NCBI RefSeq assembly: GCF_934371575.1
Contig: NZ_CAKRNY010000051.1
Coordinates: 1 to 25,504 of the forward strand
Source: an uncultured Blautia sp.
Lineage (GTDB): Bacteria > Bacillota > Clostridia > Lachnospirales > Lachnospiraceae
Length of the DNA stretch: 25,504 bases
Direction: 5' to 3'
This document shows, in pieces, positions 1 to 5,980 of the stretch; within the stretch, counting starts at the first letter, position 1, and each line of letters starts with the position of its first letter. Both the position numbers and the translations under genes were made by a program. The notes beneath the pieces are model-generated. The model saw nothing but the letters and a program-made list of their open reading frames with translations, searched no databases and was not told where the DNA came from.

Positions 1-132
1 GCATGTCTCTATTGTATCATGCTTATGTGTATTTTGGATTTCTCATTTTGGCTTGTACTATTTATATTCTAGCATCAGTTTCCGCAAAAACATCATATGA
101 AAAGAAGGATAAAAGGACAAGAGATCCTTATG

Positions 133-172
133 AAAAAAGGATTGGTCAGCCAAGAAACTGATCAATCCTTTT
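133..172 (-). terminator. Intrinsic terminator downstream of spoVT
   Basis: Two 15-nt arms (135-149 and 158-172) pair with one G-T wobble around an 8-nt loop. Read on the minus strand the hairpin is followed directly by a run of six T (complement of 133-138). It lies about 130 bp beyond the spoVT stop in the right orientation, so it probably ends that transcript. The 13-bp repeat array would then be in the spoVT 3' UTR. Bases 1-132 hold no gene I can support. Confidence 0.75.
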
Positions 173-188
173 ACATTACAGGCAGAAA

Positions 189-275
189 CCCTCATGAAGA
201 ACCCTCAAACCAGCCCCTCATAAACGCCCCTCACGACAAACCCTCAAGTTTGCCCCTCACGAAGAGAGACCCTCA
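189..275. repeat. 13-bp-phased CCCTCA (TGAGGG) array
   Basis: The hexamer CCCTCA occurs at 189, 202, 215, 228, 241 and 254, exactly 13 bp apart, and once more at 270 (16 bp on). The 7-nt spacers vary, so only the hexamer and its phase are kept. Because 13 is not a multiple of three, the array does not encode a peptide repeat. It lies between the spoVT stop codon and the spoVT terminator. It could be a cluster of protein-binding sites, an RNA-binding motif in the 3' UTR (UGAGGG repeats) or a degenerate tandem duplication. I do not recognise it. Confidence 0.85.
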
Positions 276-299
276 ACAAGTTTGATTACCCTTTTTTTC

Positions 300-848
300 T
301 TATTGTTCCATCTGACGCCCAAGGAATCCGGCAGCAGTCTGAACCAGAAGCTTTTCACTGGCACCCATAATATCTTTGTCGTTTTTTCCTATGAGAATAA
401 CACTTCCGATGGCATCACCAGCGGCAATAATAGGCTGGATCACCTGAGAATTGATGGAATCCGGCTGTTCATCTACTACAGGGATTTTGCCCCGGTCACG
501 GGCGTTAAGACATTTGGATTCCCGGTTGTTAATGATGCTTTCTAATTGATCACTTATTATTTTTCCAATAAATTCTTTACTTCCCGGACCGGCAGCAGCT
601 ACCACCTGGTCATGGTCGGTGATACAGGATAGCATTCCGGTAGACTGAGAAATGGATTCGGTGTATTCTTTGGCAAAAAGGCTGAGTTCTCCAATCGGAG
701 AGTATTTTTTCAGAATAATCTCACCTTCCCGGTCTGTAAAGATTTCAAGGGGAGTGCCTTCTTTGATTCGCAGGGTCCGGCGGATTTCCTTTGGGATGAC
801 CACCCGTCCCAGGTCGTCTATTCTTCTCACGATTCCTGTGGCTTTCAT
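300..848 (-). CDS. spoVT: SpoVT-type AbrB-family sporulation regulator
   Basis: This 182-residue protein is close to the 178 residues of Bacillus SpoVT. Residues 1-50 form a swapped-hairpin AbrB DNA-binding domain (KATGIVRRIDDLGRVVIPKE, then RRTLRIKEGTPLEIF), the family signature. Residues about 55-180 fit the GAF-like C-terminal domain of SpoVT, which separates it from short AbrB/Abh proteins. In Bacillus SpoVT is a forespore transcription factor that tunes sigma-G genes. The start is fixed by an AGGAGGA ribosome binding site 7 nt upstream. A sigma-G-like promoter precedes it at 902-930, and a 13-bp repeat array and a terminator follow it. It appears to be transcribed alone. Its presence implies a spore-forming host. 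Confidence 0.93.
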   Translation of the reverse strand: MKATGIVRRIDDLGRVVIPKEIRRTLRIKEGTPLEIFTDREGEIILKKYSPIGELSLFAKEYTESISQSTGMLSCITDHDQVVAAAGPGSKEFIGKIISDQLESIINNRESKCLNARDRGKIPVVDEQPDSINSQVIQPIIAAGDAIGSVILIGKNDKDIMGASEKLLVQTAAGFLGRQMEQ

Positions 849-901
849 TTATCTGTTCCTCCTGTATTTTCGTGGGTTTTCCATATTTTGTACGGTATGG
901 A

Positions 902-930
902 TAGTATGTGAAAATATGGGGAAATTATGC
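902..930 (-). promoter_or_regulatory. Sigma-G-like forespore promoter of spoVT
   Basis: On the minus strand GCATA (complement of 926-930) is followed after 17 bp by CATACTA (complement of 902-908). This fits the sigma-G pattern recalled for Bacillus (GMATR, 17-18 bp, CATNMTA). The -10 ends 53 bp before the spoVT start codon. Bacillus spoVT is known to be sigma-G dependent, so the match is biologically coherent. No sigma-A match was obvious here. Confidence 0.6.
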
Positions 931-947
931 GCGAGAGTGAGGCAAAT

Positions 948-1511
948 TCAGTAATTATTTATTTGTAATTTTTCTGGAAAATACCAATATTCTTCCAGTG
1001 TCTGTCCCGTAAGTTTTAGATATCCGGACAGTTCCCGGGTGACGTAGCGGATGTGCCAGGGTTCGTAGGGGACGCCAGTGATGGATTCTTTGTTTTGGGG
1101 ATAGCGCAGGATAAACCCATAAAGGGAGGCGTTGCGGGCCAGCCATTTTCCCTCGGGAGTGTGGGCAAATTCCGGGATGAGCTGCATGCGGATGGCGGGA
1201 CAGGAAAGGTCCAGGGCAAGGCCGCTCTGGTGTTCACTGGTGCCGGGAGCAGCCACATAGGGACTGCCGGTGTAAAGCTCCTGCTGACGTTTGTAGGAAC
1301 GGTAACCAGAGATTCCGTAGAGGCACAGCCCTTCCTGACAGGCTGCATTTACAAGGCGAAGTACTGACTGGGCGGCTTTTTTTTCCAGAAGGCGCTTTGG
1401 ATCGTCTGGGAGTGCGTCGAAGGGAATGCCGATGTCAACCAGGTTTTCAGGAATGTAGTCAGGTGGAAGCGGGTAAGATTTGTTAATTAGGCGAGTATAG
1501 TTTGTGTGCAT
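948..1511 (-). CDS. M15B metallo D,D-carboxypeptidase (VanY/LdcB-like)
   Basis: A 187-residue zinc peptidase of the VanY/LdcB family, which trims the terminal D-alanine or related residues from peptidoglycan stem peptides. Visible motifs are SGYRSYKRQQELY (about 68-80), the zinc motif SEHQSGLALD with H94 and D101, and EPWH with catalytic E150 and zinc ligand H153. All family-defining residues are present. Unlike most family members it has no N-terminal hydrophobic segment, so export is not evident. The start at 1511 has an AAAGGGGGA ribosome binding site, but this lies inside a terminator-like hairpin whose T-run abuts the ATG. The gene follows niaR in the same direction after a 68-bp gap. 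Its substrate (D,D or L,D bond) cannot be told from motifs alone. Confidence 0.85.
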   Translation of the reverse strand: MHTNYTRLINKSYPLPPDYIPENLVDIGIPFDALPDDPKRLLEKKAAQSVLRLVNAACQEGLCLYGISGYRSYKRQQELYTGSPYVAAPGTSEHQSGLALDLSCPAIRMQLIPEFAHTPEGKWLARNASLYGFILRYPQNKESITGVPYEPWHIRYVTRELSGYLKLTGQTLEEYWYFPEKLQINNY

Positions 1512-1558
1512 AAAAAGTCCCCCTTTCTTACATCTTTTATATGTATGAAGAAAGGGGG
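1512..1558 (-). terminator. Terminator/attenuator between niaR and the carboxypeptidase gene
   Basis: Arms 1519-1529 and 1548-1558 (CCCCCTTTCTT and its complement) form a perfect 11-bp stem around an 18-nt loop. On the minus strand it is followed by AC and five T (complement of 1512-1516). It ends the nadB-nadC-niaR transcript. The 3' arm contains the G-rich ribosome binding site of the next gene and the T-run touches its ATG, so the hairpin could also mask translation of read-through mRNA. Confidence 0.7.
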
Positions 1559-1579
1559 CTTGGTATAACTAAAAAATGT

Positions 1580-2128
1580 TTAGTCCTGTCCTCCCCAGAA
1601 ATCTACTGGTTCGTAGTCCTGTAATTTCGCGAGGAAGCCTTTCTGCTGCAGTTCGGCCTGAATGGCGTCCAGGATTTCCTCACTTTCAGCATCAATGGTG
1701 TGGTAGTGGTAGCCGGAGGTTACGTTTTTCAAAAGACTGGATTTGCCGGTGCTGATTTCTTCCATATAGCTGCGTACATCCCGGCGGGATTTAATTCCCA
1801 TTTCTGCCTTCAGTACGCCGTAAACCTTATGATAAACGAATACGTCGCGGATCTGTCCGCCGGCGTCTACGATAGTGCTTAATTCCTCTTCGACCTGGTC
1901 ATCAGTGTGATAAACCTTGAAAACTCTGGAATATTTCTTGTCCTCCTGGAGCAGATAGCCTTTGTTGGTGGAAAAAATGGTGGCTCCGTTGGCACGCAGG
2001 AGAGAAATATCCTGGACAATAATCTGGCGGCTTACGTCTAATTCCTTAGATAAGGTACCGCCGGAAACGGGATTATTGCTGGAGGATAAGATATTCAAAA
2101 GCTGTTTTCTTCTTTCTTCACCTTTCAT
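1580..2128 (-). CDS. niaR: NiaR niacin-responsive transcriptional repressor
   Basis: A 182-residue repressor of NAD synthesis and niacin uptake genes (formerly YrxA). Residues about 6-58 form a winged helix (HTH_11 type; ELDVSRQIIVQDISLLRANG). Residues about 70-175 are the 3H domain, named for conserved histidines: H74, H100, H141 and H143 are visible. H74, E82, H141 and H143 line up in spacing with the metal ligands known from the Thermotoga NiaR structure. The family binds nicotinic acid as co-repressor with a divalent metal. The start has an AGGAGA site 7 nt upstream. It is the third gene of nadB-nadC-niaR, 37 bp after nadC, giving autoregulated feedback on the pathway. The stop is followed by a hairpin terminator at 1512-1558. 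Confidence 0.93.
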   Translation of the reverse strand: MKGEERRKQLLNILSSSNNPVSGGTLSKELDVSRQIIVQDISLLRANGATIFSTNKGYLLQEDKKYSRVFKVYHTDDQVEEELSTIVDAGGQIRDVFVYHKVYGVLKAEMGIKSRRDVRSYMEEISTGKSSLLKNVTSGYHYHTIDAESEEILDAIQAELQQKGFLAKLQDYEPVDFWGGQD

Positions 2129-2165
2129 AATGTCATCTCCTGTCTGCTGGTTTTTCGGCGGATAT

Positions 2166-3023
2166 TCAATCTACCGGATGAAGATTCTTCATGGATAAGT
2201 CCATAATAGGAGCAGAGTGTGTAAGAGCTCCGCTTGATACATAATTTACACCTAAACCGGTGAGTCTGGCAATGTTTTCTTTTGTCACATTTCCGGAAAC
2301 TTCGATTTCGGCACGGCCTGCAATGTAGTCAATGGCTTCTTTCAGCTGTTCAGTGGTCATATTATCAAGCATGATGATATCTGCACCAGCTTCTACAGCC
2401 TCTTTTACCATGTCAAGGTTCTCTACTTCAATTTCAATCTTGCGGACAAATGGAGCATAGGCTTTAGCCATGGAAACAGCCTGTTTTACGCCGCCAGCTG
2501 CGCCGATATGGTTGTCTTTGAGAAGAACGCCGTCGGAAAGGTTGTAGCGGTGATTGTTGCCGCCGCCAACGCGAACGGAATATTTCTCGAAAATACGGTT
2601 ATTCGGGGTGGTTTTTCTGGTGTCCAGAAGTTTAATTCCGGTTCCCTCAAGAAGAGCTGCAACCTGGCTTGTATAGGTAGCAATACCGCTCATTCTCTGG
2701 AGATAATTGAGGGCAGTTCTTTCTCCGCAAAGAAGTACACGGATATCACCGTAAATTTTTCCGATAAGCTGTTTGTTTTCTACGTGATCGCCGTCTTTTA
2801 CATAGAATTCAGCTCTGGTAGAGGAATCCAGAAGTGTGAAAACACGTTCAAAAACCTGGAGTCCGCAGATGATTCCATCCTGTTTACAGATAAGATCTAC
2901 AACGCCTGGGGTGGAATCTGGCATTACGCTGTTGGTGGATACGTCTTCGCTTGTGATATCTTCTTTTAATGCGCTTAAAATGAATGGATCAACATTTAAT
3001 CCGAGAGTTACCTGATCATACAT
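2166..3023 (-). CDS. nadC: Nicotinate-nucleotide pyrophosphorylase (quinolinate phosphoribosyltransferase)
   Basis: NadC converts quinolinate and PRPP to nicotinate mononucleotide, CO2 and pyrophosphate, the third step of de novo NAD synthesis. The reading frame stays open further upstream, but the start is placed at 3023. There MYDQVTLGLN begins the family's usual N-terminus, and AAAGGA lies 8 nt upstream. This gives 285 residues, normal for the family. Motifs seen: ERTALNYLQRMSGIAT (about 101-116), DTRKTTP (134-140), GGGNNHR (153-159), KDNH (169-172), then the EVE and LDN strands of the barrel. The start overlaps the last 8 nt of nadB, suggesting translational coupling. The loop after DTRKTTP reads NNR where many homologues have GLR; it is probably a lineage variant. 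Confidence 0.95.
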   Translation of the reverse strand: MYDQVTLGLNVDPFILSALKEDITSEDVSTNSVMPDSTPGVVDLICKQDGIICGLQVFERVFTLLDSSTRAEFYVKDGDHVENKQLIGKIYGDIRVLLCGERTALNYLQRMSGIATYTSQVAALLEGTGIKLLDTRKTTPNNRIFEKYSVRVGGGNNHRYNLSDGVLLKDNHIGAAGGVKQAVSMAKAYAPFVRKIEIEVENLDMVKEAVEAGADIIMLDNMTTEQLKEAIDYIAGRAEIEVSGNVTKENIARLTGLGVNYVSSGALTHSAPIMDLSMKNLHPVD

Positions 3024-4359
3024 ATAAAAATTCCTTTCTGCCTTCTGTATTCTGGCCAAGAGTGATGGCCTGTGTGGCAAGGTGATGATAAGTTTCTGCA
3101 AGAGCCTGTGCATCTTGGTATTGGCTAAAATCTGTGTGGGAAGCGAGGAAACCGGCAATTTCGTCTGTATTTGCCTGGACAGATGCCGGAGAAGCCAGAT
3201 CATGCTCTGTCATATCCTGTGCTGCCCGTCTTGCGAAGACAAGGCTTTCCAGTAAGGAGTTGCTTGCAAGGCGGTTTTTGCCGTGAACACCGTTGCAGGC
3301 TGCTTCGCCTACGACATAAAGATTTTCCATAGAAGAGCGGCTTTCATAATTAACCTTTACACCGCCCATGAAATAATGCTGTGCCGGAACAACCGGAATA
3401 CATTCTTTGAAAACATCATATCCCATTTCTCTGCAGTGTTCAATAATGTTTGGAAAATGCTGGCGCAGAGTCTCAGCAGGGATAGTGCGCAGATCTTCCC
3501 AGACGAAGTCTGTACCGTCTTTTGCCATCTGTTCGTGGATCTTTTCTGAAAGAAGGTCACGGGGCAGCAGTTCATTTACGAAACGGTTCATATTCTTATC
3601 GTATAGCTTGGCGCCTTCACCGCGGACAGACTCGGAGATAAGGAAACTGCGGTCCTCCGGGCGTTTAGTATAGAATGTAGTTGGATGAATCTGTACGTAA
3701 TCCGGGTTCTGCAGCTCGATATCATGCTTGCTGGCAATGGCAAGAGCATCGCCGGTAAGATGTCGGAAGTTTGTGGAATGCTTGTAAAGTCCACCTACTC
3801 CGCCACTTGCCATAACCGTGTAGGTGGCGGTGATAGTGTCAAGAGAACCGTCAGGGCGACGGATCACGGCACCGTAGCAGTGATTGTCTTTTTCCAGAAT
3901 ATCAACCAGAGTGGTGTATTCCAGAAGCTCTACGTTGGACAGTTCCTGAACCTGCCGGAGCAGGGAACTGGTGATTTCTTTTCCTGTCACATCTTTATGG
4001 TAAATAATACGGTTAGTAGAGTGGGCACCTTCTTTGGTGTAAGCAAGACTGCCATCTTCGTTACGCTGGAAGCGGGCACCGTAGGAGACCAGATCCTTTA
4101 CGACCTCAGGTGAAGTCTTAATCATGATTTCTACAGATTTTTCGTCGTTTTCGTAATGACCGGCCTTCATGGTGTCTTCGAAAAAGCTTTCGTAGTCGGA
4201 CTGCTCTTTCAGCATACACATGCCGCCCTGGGCAAGATAAGAGTCATTGCTGATAAGGTCTGATTTGGTTATAATAGTGATTTTTTTATCGCGAGGGAGC
4301 TTAAGCGTACAATAAAGACCAGAGCAGCCGCTTCCTGCGATCAGGATATCTGTTTTCAT
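3016..4359 (-). CDS. nadB: L-aspartate oxidase (short form)
   Basis: NadB oxidises L-aspartate to iminoaspartate with FAD; iminoaspartate is passed to NadA. The protein starts with the dinucleotide-binding motif GSGCSG (9-14), followed by SYLAQGGM, the fumarate-reductase-family block HPTTFY, the arginine-bearing SESVRGEGAKL and NRFVNELLPRDLLSEKI segments, and the FAD-binding NGVHGKNRLASNSLLESLVF. It has 447 residues against about 530-540 in Bacillus and E. coli, so most of the C-terminal helical domain is missing. The reading frame is intact and ends by overlapping nadC by 8 nt, so this is a natural short form rather than a truncation. It is first in the operon, with AAGGA upstream and a good sigma-A promoter at 4480-4508. 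Confidence 0.94.
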   Translation of the reverse strand: MKTDILIAGSGCSGLYCTLKLPRDKKITIITKSDLISNDSYLAQGGMCMLKEQSDYESFFEDTMKAGHYENDEKSVEIMIKTSPEVVKDLVSYGARFQRNEDGSLAYTKEGAHSTNRIIYHKDVTGKEITSSLLRQVQELSNVELLEYTTLVDILEKDNHCYGAVIRRPDGSLDTITATYTVMASGGVGGLYKHSTNFRHLTGDALAIASKHDIELQNPDYVQIHPTTFYTKRPEDRSFLISESVRGEGAKLYDKNMNRFVNELLPRDLLSEKIHEQMAKDGTDFVWEDLRTIPAETLRQHFPNIIEHCREMGYDVFKECIPVVPAQHYFMGGVKVNYESRSSMENLYVVGEAACNGVHGKNRLASNSLLESLVFARRAAQDMTEHDLASPASVQANTDEIAGFLASHTDFSQYQDAQALAETYHHLATQAITLGQNTEGRKEFLYV

Positions 4360-4479
4360 AATTGTAAGTCCTTTTACTTTGAGTCAGGTTGGCGTTCACA
4401 GAGAATAGTCTGGAAATTCTCATGTGAATGGTTGCATAAATATGTTCGGTTAGTTGCCTGGCCGAGCAATATGCCTTGT

Positions 4480-4508
4480 AGTATAACACCAAACTTTACA
4501 ATTGACAA
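4480..4508 (-). promoter_or_regulatory. Sigma-A promoter of nadB-nadC-niaR
   Basis: On the minus strand TTGTCA (complement of 4503-4508) and TATACT (complement of 4480-4485) are separated by 17 bp. Each box differs from consensus by one base. It lies about 120 bp upstream of the nadB start and is divergent from the nadA promoter. Confidence 0.7.
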
Positions 4509-4520
4509 GATAGCTGTAAA
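4495..4520. promoter_or_regulatory. Candidate NiaR operator between divergent nad promoters
   Basis: TTTACA (4495-4500) and TGTAAA (4515-4520) form a 6-bp inverted repeat with a 14-bp centre. It covers the -35 box of the nadB promoter and ends 8 bp before the -35 of the nadA promoter. The position suits a repressor acting on both sides, and niaR is in the operon. I could not match it to a recalled NiaR consensus, so the assignment is by position only. Confidence 0.35.
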
Positions 4521-4528
4521 CTTTTTTC

Positions 4529-4557
4529 TTGACAGTGAGGATGACAGGGCATATAAT
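4529..4557 (+). promoter_or_regulatory. Consensus sigma-A promoter of nadA
   Basis: TTGACA (4529-4534) and TATAAT (4552-4557) are both perfect consensus boxes with a 17-bp spacer. Transcription would start near 4564, about 240 nt before the nadA start codon. The MITE-like element at 4592-4751 therefore lies inside the leader. Confidence 0.85.
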
Positions 4558-4591
4558 CCTAAGAAAATGTCTGAAAAGAGTGGAGCCATTA

Positions 4592-4751
4592 GAGCGTGTT
4601 TGAAAAATCATTCCCGCAATCTGCACGCCCCACTTTGCGGGAGATTTCACCCGAATTCGGTTGCCGTAGCCCGCTACGGCGCCCTCATCCGAGCGAAATC
4701 TACCACAAATTGTGACGCGCATCTTGCAGAAAGCCTTTTTCAAACACGCTC
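4592..4751. mobile_element. MITE-like 160-bp hairpin element flanked by TA
   Basis: The ends GAGCGTGTTTGAAAAA (4592-4607) and its exact complement (4736-4751) form 16-bp terminal inverted repeats. TA sits on both outer sides (4590-4591 and 4752-4753), consistent with a TA target duplication. The pairing continues imperfectly through the whole element to a perfect palindromic centre, GCCGTAGCCCGCTACGGC. The element encodes no credible protein. TA targeting and short inverted repeats are typical of MITEs mobilised by IS630/Tc1-mariner transposases; no such transposase is in the window. It lies in the nadA leader between promoter and ribosome binding site, where its RNA would fold into a very long hairpin. 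Confidence 0.85.
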
Positions 4752-4805
4752 TAGCAGTGAATGAGGGTTCCGTAATAAGTGAAAAAACAGGAGTGAATAA
4801 CGATT

Positions 4806-5726
4806 ATGATGACTACAAGACAGCTGCAGGATGAGATTCTGCGTTTAAAGAAGGAAAAAGATATTTGCATTCTGGCTCATGCATACCAGAACCATGAGAT
4901 TCTGGAAGTAGCAGATTACACAGGAGATTCTTATGGATTAAGCCAGCAGGCTGCCAAGGCGCCGCAGAAGAACGTGCTGATGTGTGGTGTAAGATTTATG
5001 GCAGAAACAGTGAAGATTCTTTCCCCGGAGAAAACGGTTTATCTTTCCAACAGCGGTGCAGGATGTCCAATGGCAGAGCAGCTGGATGTGGAGATGCTTA
5101 CGGCACTGAAAGAGTCCAATCCGGACTATACCGTTGTGGCTTACATCAACACTACTTCTGAACTGAAAACCATCTGTGATGTGTGTGTAACTTCTTCCTC
5201 TGCTGTGAAAATCGTGAAGAATATCGACAATGACAAGATCCTGTTTATCCCGGACTGCAATCTTGGTGCATGGGTGGAAAAACAGGTGCCAGAGAAGACA
5301 TTTAAGTTTGTTCATGGTGGATGCCCTACTCATCTTAGAATGTACGTGAGAGATGTGAAAAAAGCAAGAGATGCCCATCCGGAAGCGAAGTTACTGGTTC
5401 ATCCGGAGTGTCTGCCAGAGGTTTCTGCAATGGCTGATTATATTGGAAGTACTACCGGAATTATGAAATATGCCAAAGAAAGCGATGCAAAAGAATTTAT
5501 TATTGGAACAGAGAACAGCATTGTTCAGCATCTTCAGTTTGAATGTCCGGATAAGATATTCTATCCGTTGTCTAAGGACTGTGTATGTCACAATATGAAA
5601 CTGACTACATTGATGGATGTTTATAATTGTGTTCGCGGTCAGGGGGGAGAAGAAATCAAGCTGGATGAGAATGTGAGAGTGAAGGCGAAGGCTTGTATTG
5701 ATACCATGCTGACGCTGGGGGAATAG
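4806..5726 (+). CDS. nadA: Quinolinate synthase A
   Basis: NadA condenses iminoaspartate (from NadB) with dihydroxyacetone phosphate to quinolinate using a [4Fe-4S] cluster. The 306-residue protein has the three pseudo-symmetric domains of the family. Expected cluster ligands are C87 (GAGC), C173 (GGCPTH) and C259 (SKDC), with spacings like those in Thermotoga NadA. Other signatures are AHAYQNHEILEVADYTGDS (24-42), PDCNLG (149-154), HPEC (199-202) and STTGIM (215-220). ATG occurs at 4806 and 4809; AGGAG at 4789-4793 is a rather distant 12-15 nt upstream, so either may be used. It is transcribed away from nadB-nadC-niaR from a perfect sigma-A promoter with a MITE in its leader. Confidence 0.95.
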   Translation: MMTTRQLQDEILRLKKEKDICILAHAYQNHEILEVADYTGDSYGLSQQAAKAPQKNVLMCGVRFMAETVKILSPEKTVYLSNSGAGCPMAEQLDVEMLTALKESNPDYTVVAYINTTSELKTICDVCVTSSSAVKIVKNIDNDKILFIPDCNLGAWVEKQVPEKTFKFVHGGCPTHLRMYVRDVKKARDAHPEAKLLVHPECLPEVSAMADYIGSTTGIMKYAKESDAKEFIIGTENSIVQHLQFECPDKIFYPLSKDCVCHNMKLTTLMDVYNCVRGQGGEEIKLDENVRVKAKACIDTMLTLGE

Positions 5727-5742
5727 AAAAATACAACTGATA

Positions 5743-5932
5743 TAATTATATTTGGGTGCTACCATAACGGTAGGCGGTTAGTCCTTCGGCAGAGGGACTG
5801 TGACCCTTAGCAGGGATACTAATAAGCCACAAAAATAGCCGCCCCGGTCCGACAAACTGAGCGACTACTTTGTGTATACATAAAATCGGACTAACCGTCT
5901 ATCAGTAGCACCTTTTTTATACTAATTATATT
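5743..5932. repeat. 10-bp direct repeats bounding the structured cassette
   Basis: TAATTATATT occurs exactly at 5743-5752 and again at 5923-5932. The two copies bracket the inverted-repeat structure at 5753-5918 with almost no gap on the left. This looks like a target-site duplication around a 170-bp insert. The repeat is pure A/T, so chance similarity of two promoter-like boxes cannot be excluded. Confidence 0.5.
5753..5918 (+). ncRNA. Unidentified structured RNA ending in an intrinsic terminator
   Basis: GGTGCTAC (5755-5762) pairs with 5905-5912, and CGGTTAGTCC (5775-5784) pairs with 5888-5897. Together they form a long closing stem, followed at once by six T (5913-5918). Inside are AGGG/CCCT and CGGC/GCCG helices. 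A further hairpin (GTCCGA 5847-5852 with TCGGAC 5886-5891) competes with the closing stem for the same 3' strand. An extended -10 box, TGATATAAT (5738-5746), would start transcription near 5753. No protein frame fits. It resembles no riboswitch or housekeeping RNA I can recall. It may be an independent small RNA, or a terminator-controlled leader of the esterase gene 62 bp downstream. Flanking direct repeats also allow a mobile cassette. Confidence 0.5.
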
Positions 5933-5980
5933 ATCATGCTTTAAATGGAATGTCAAAATGATTTTATAGGAGGTTTTTTT

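Noticed and set aside
189..275. CRISPR-like array
   Set aside because: The repeated unit is only 6 bp with 7-bp spacers, far below CRISPR repeat and spacer sizes, and no cas gene is present.
97..285. Plus-strand 62-residue open frame over the CCCTCA array
   Set aside because: No ribosome binding site. It runs through a minus-strand terminator hairpin and a 13-bp array that is out of codon phase, and its composition does not look protein-like.
1016..1367. Long open frames in other frames over the carboxypeptidase gene
   Set aside because: The M15B motifs are all in the 948-1511 minus frame; the others have no motif or ribosome binding site and are shadows.
3024..3203. N-terminal extension of nadC to 3203
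   Set aside because: The extension lies inside nadB. The family N-terminus and a good ribosome binding site point to 3023.
4432..4764. Open frames on both strands over the nadA leader
   Set aside because: They arise from the MITE palindrome and the promoter region. They have no ribosome binding sites and no recognisable protein pattern.
5753..5918. 6S RNA, T-box or FMN/cobalamin riboswitch
   Set aside because: The inner part is multi-helical rather than a single rod with a bubble, and the conserved T-box or riboswitch core sequences I can recall are absent.
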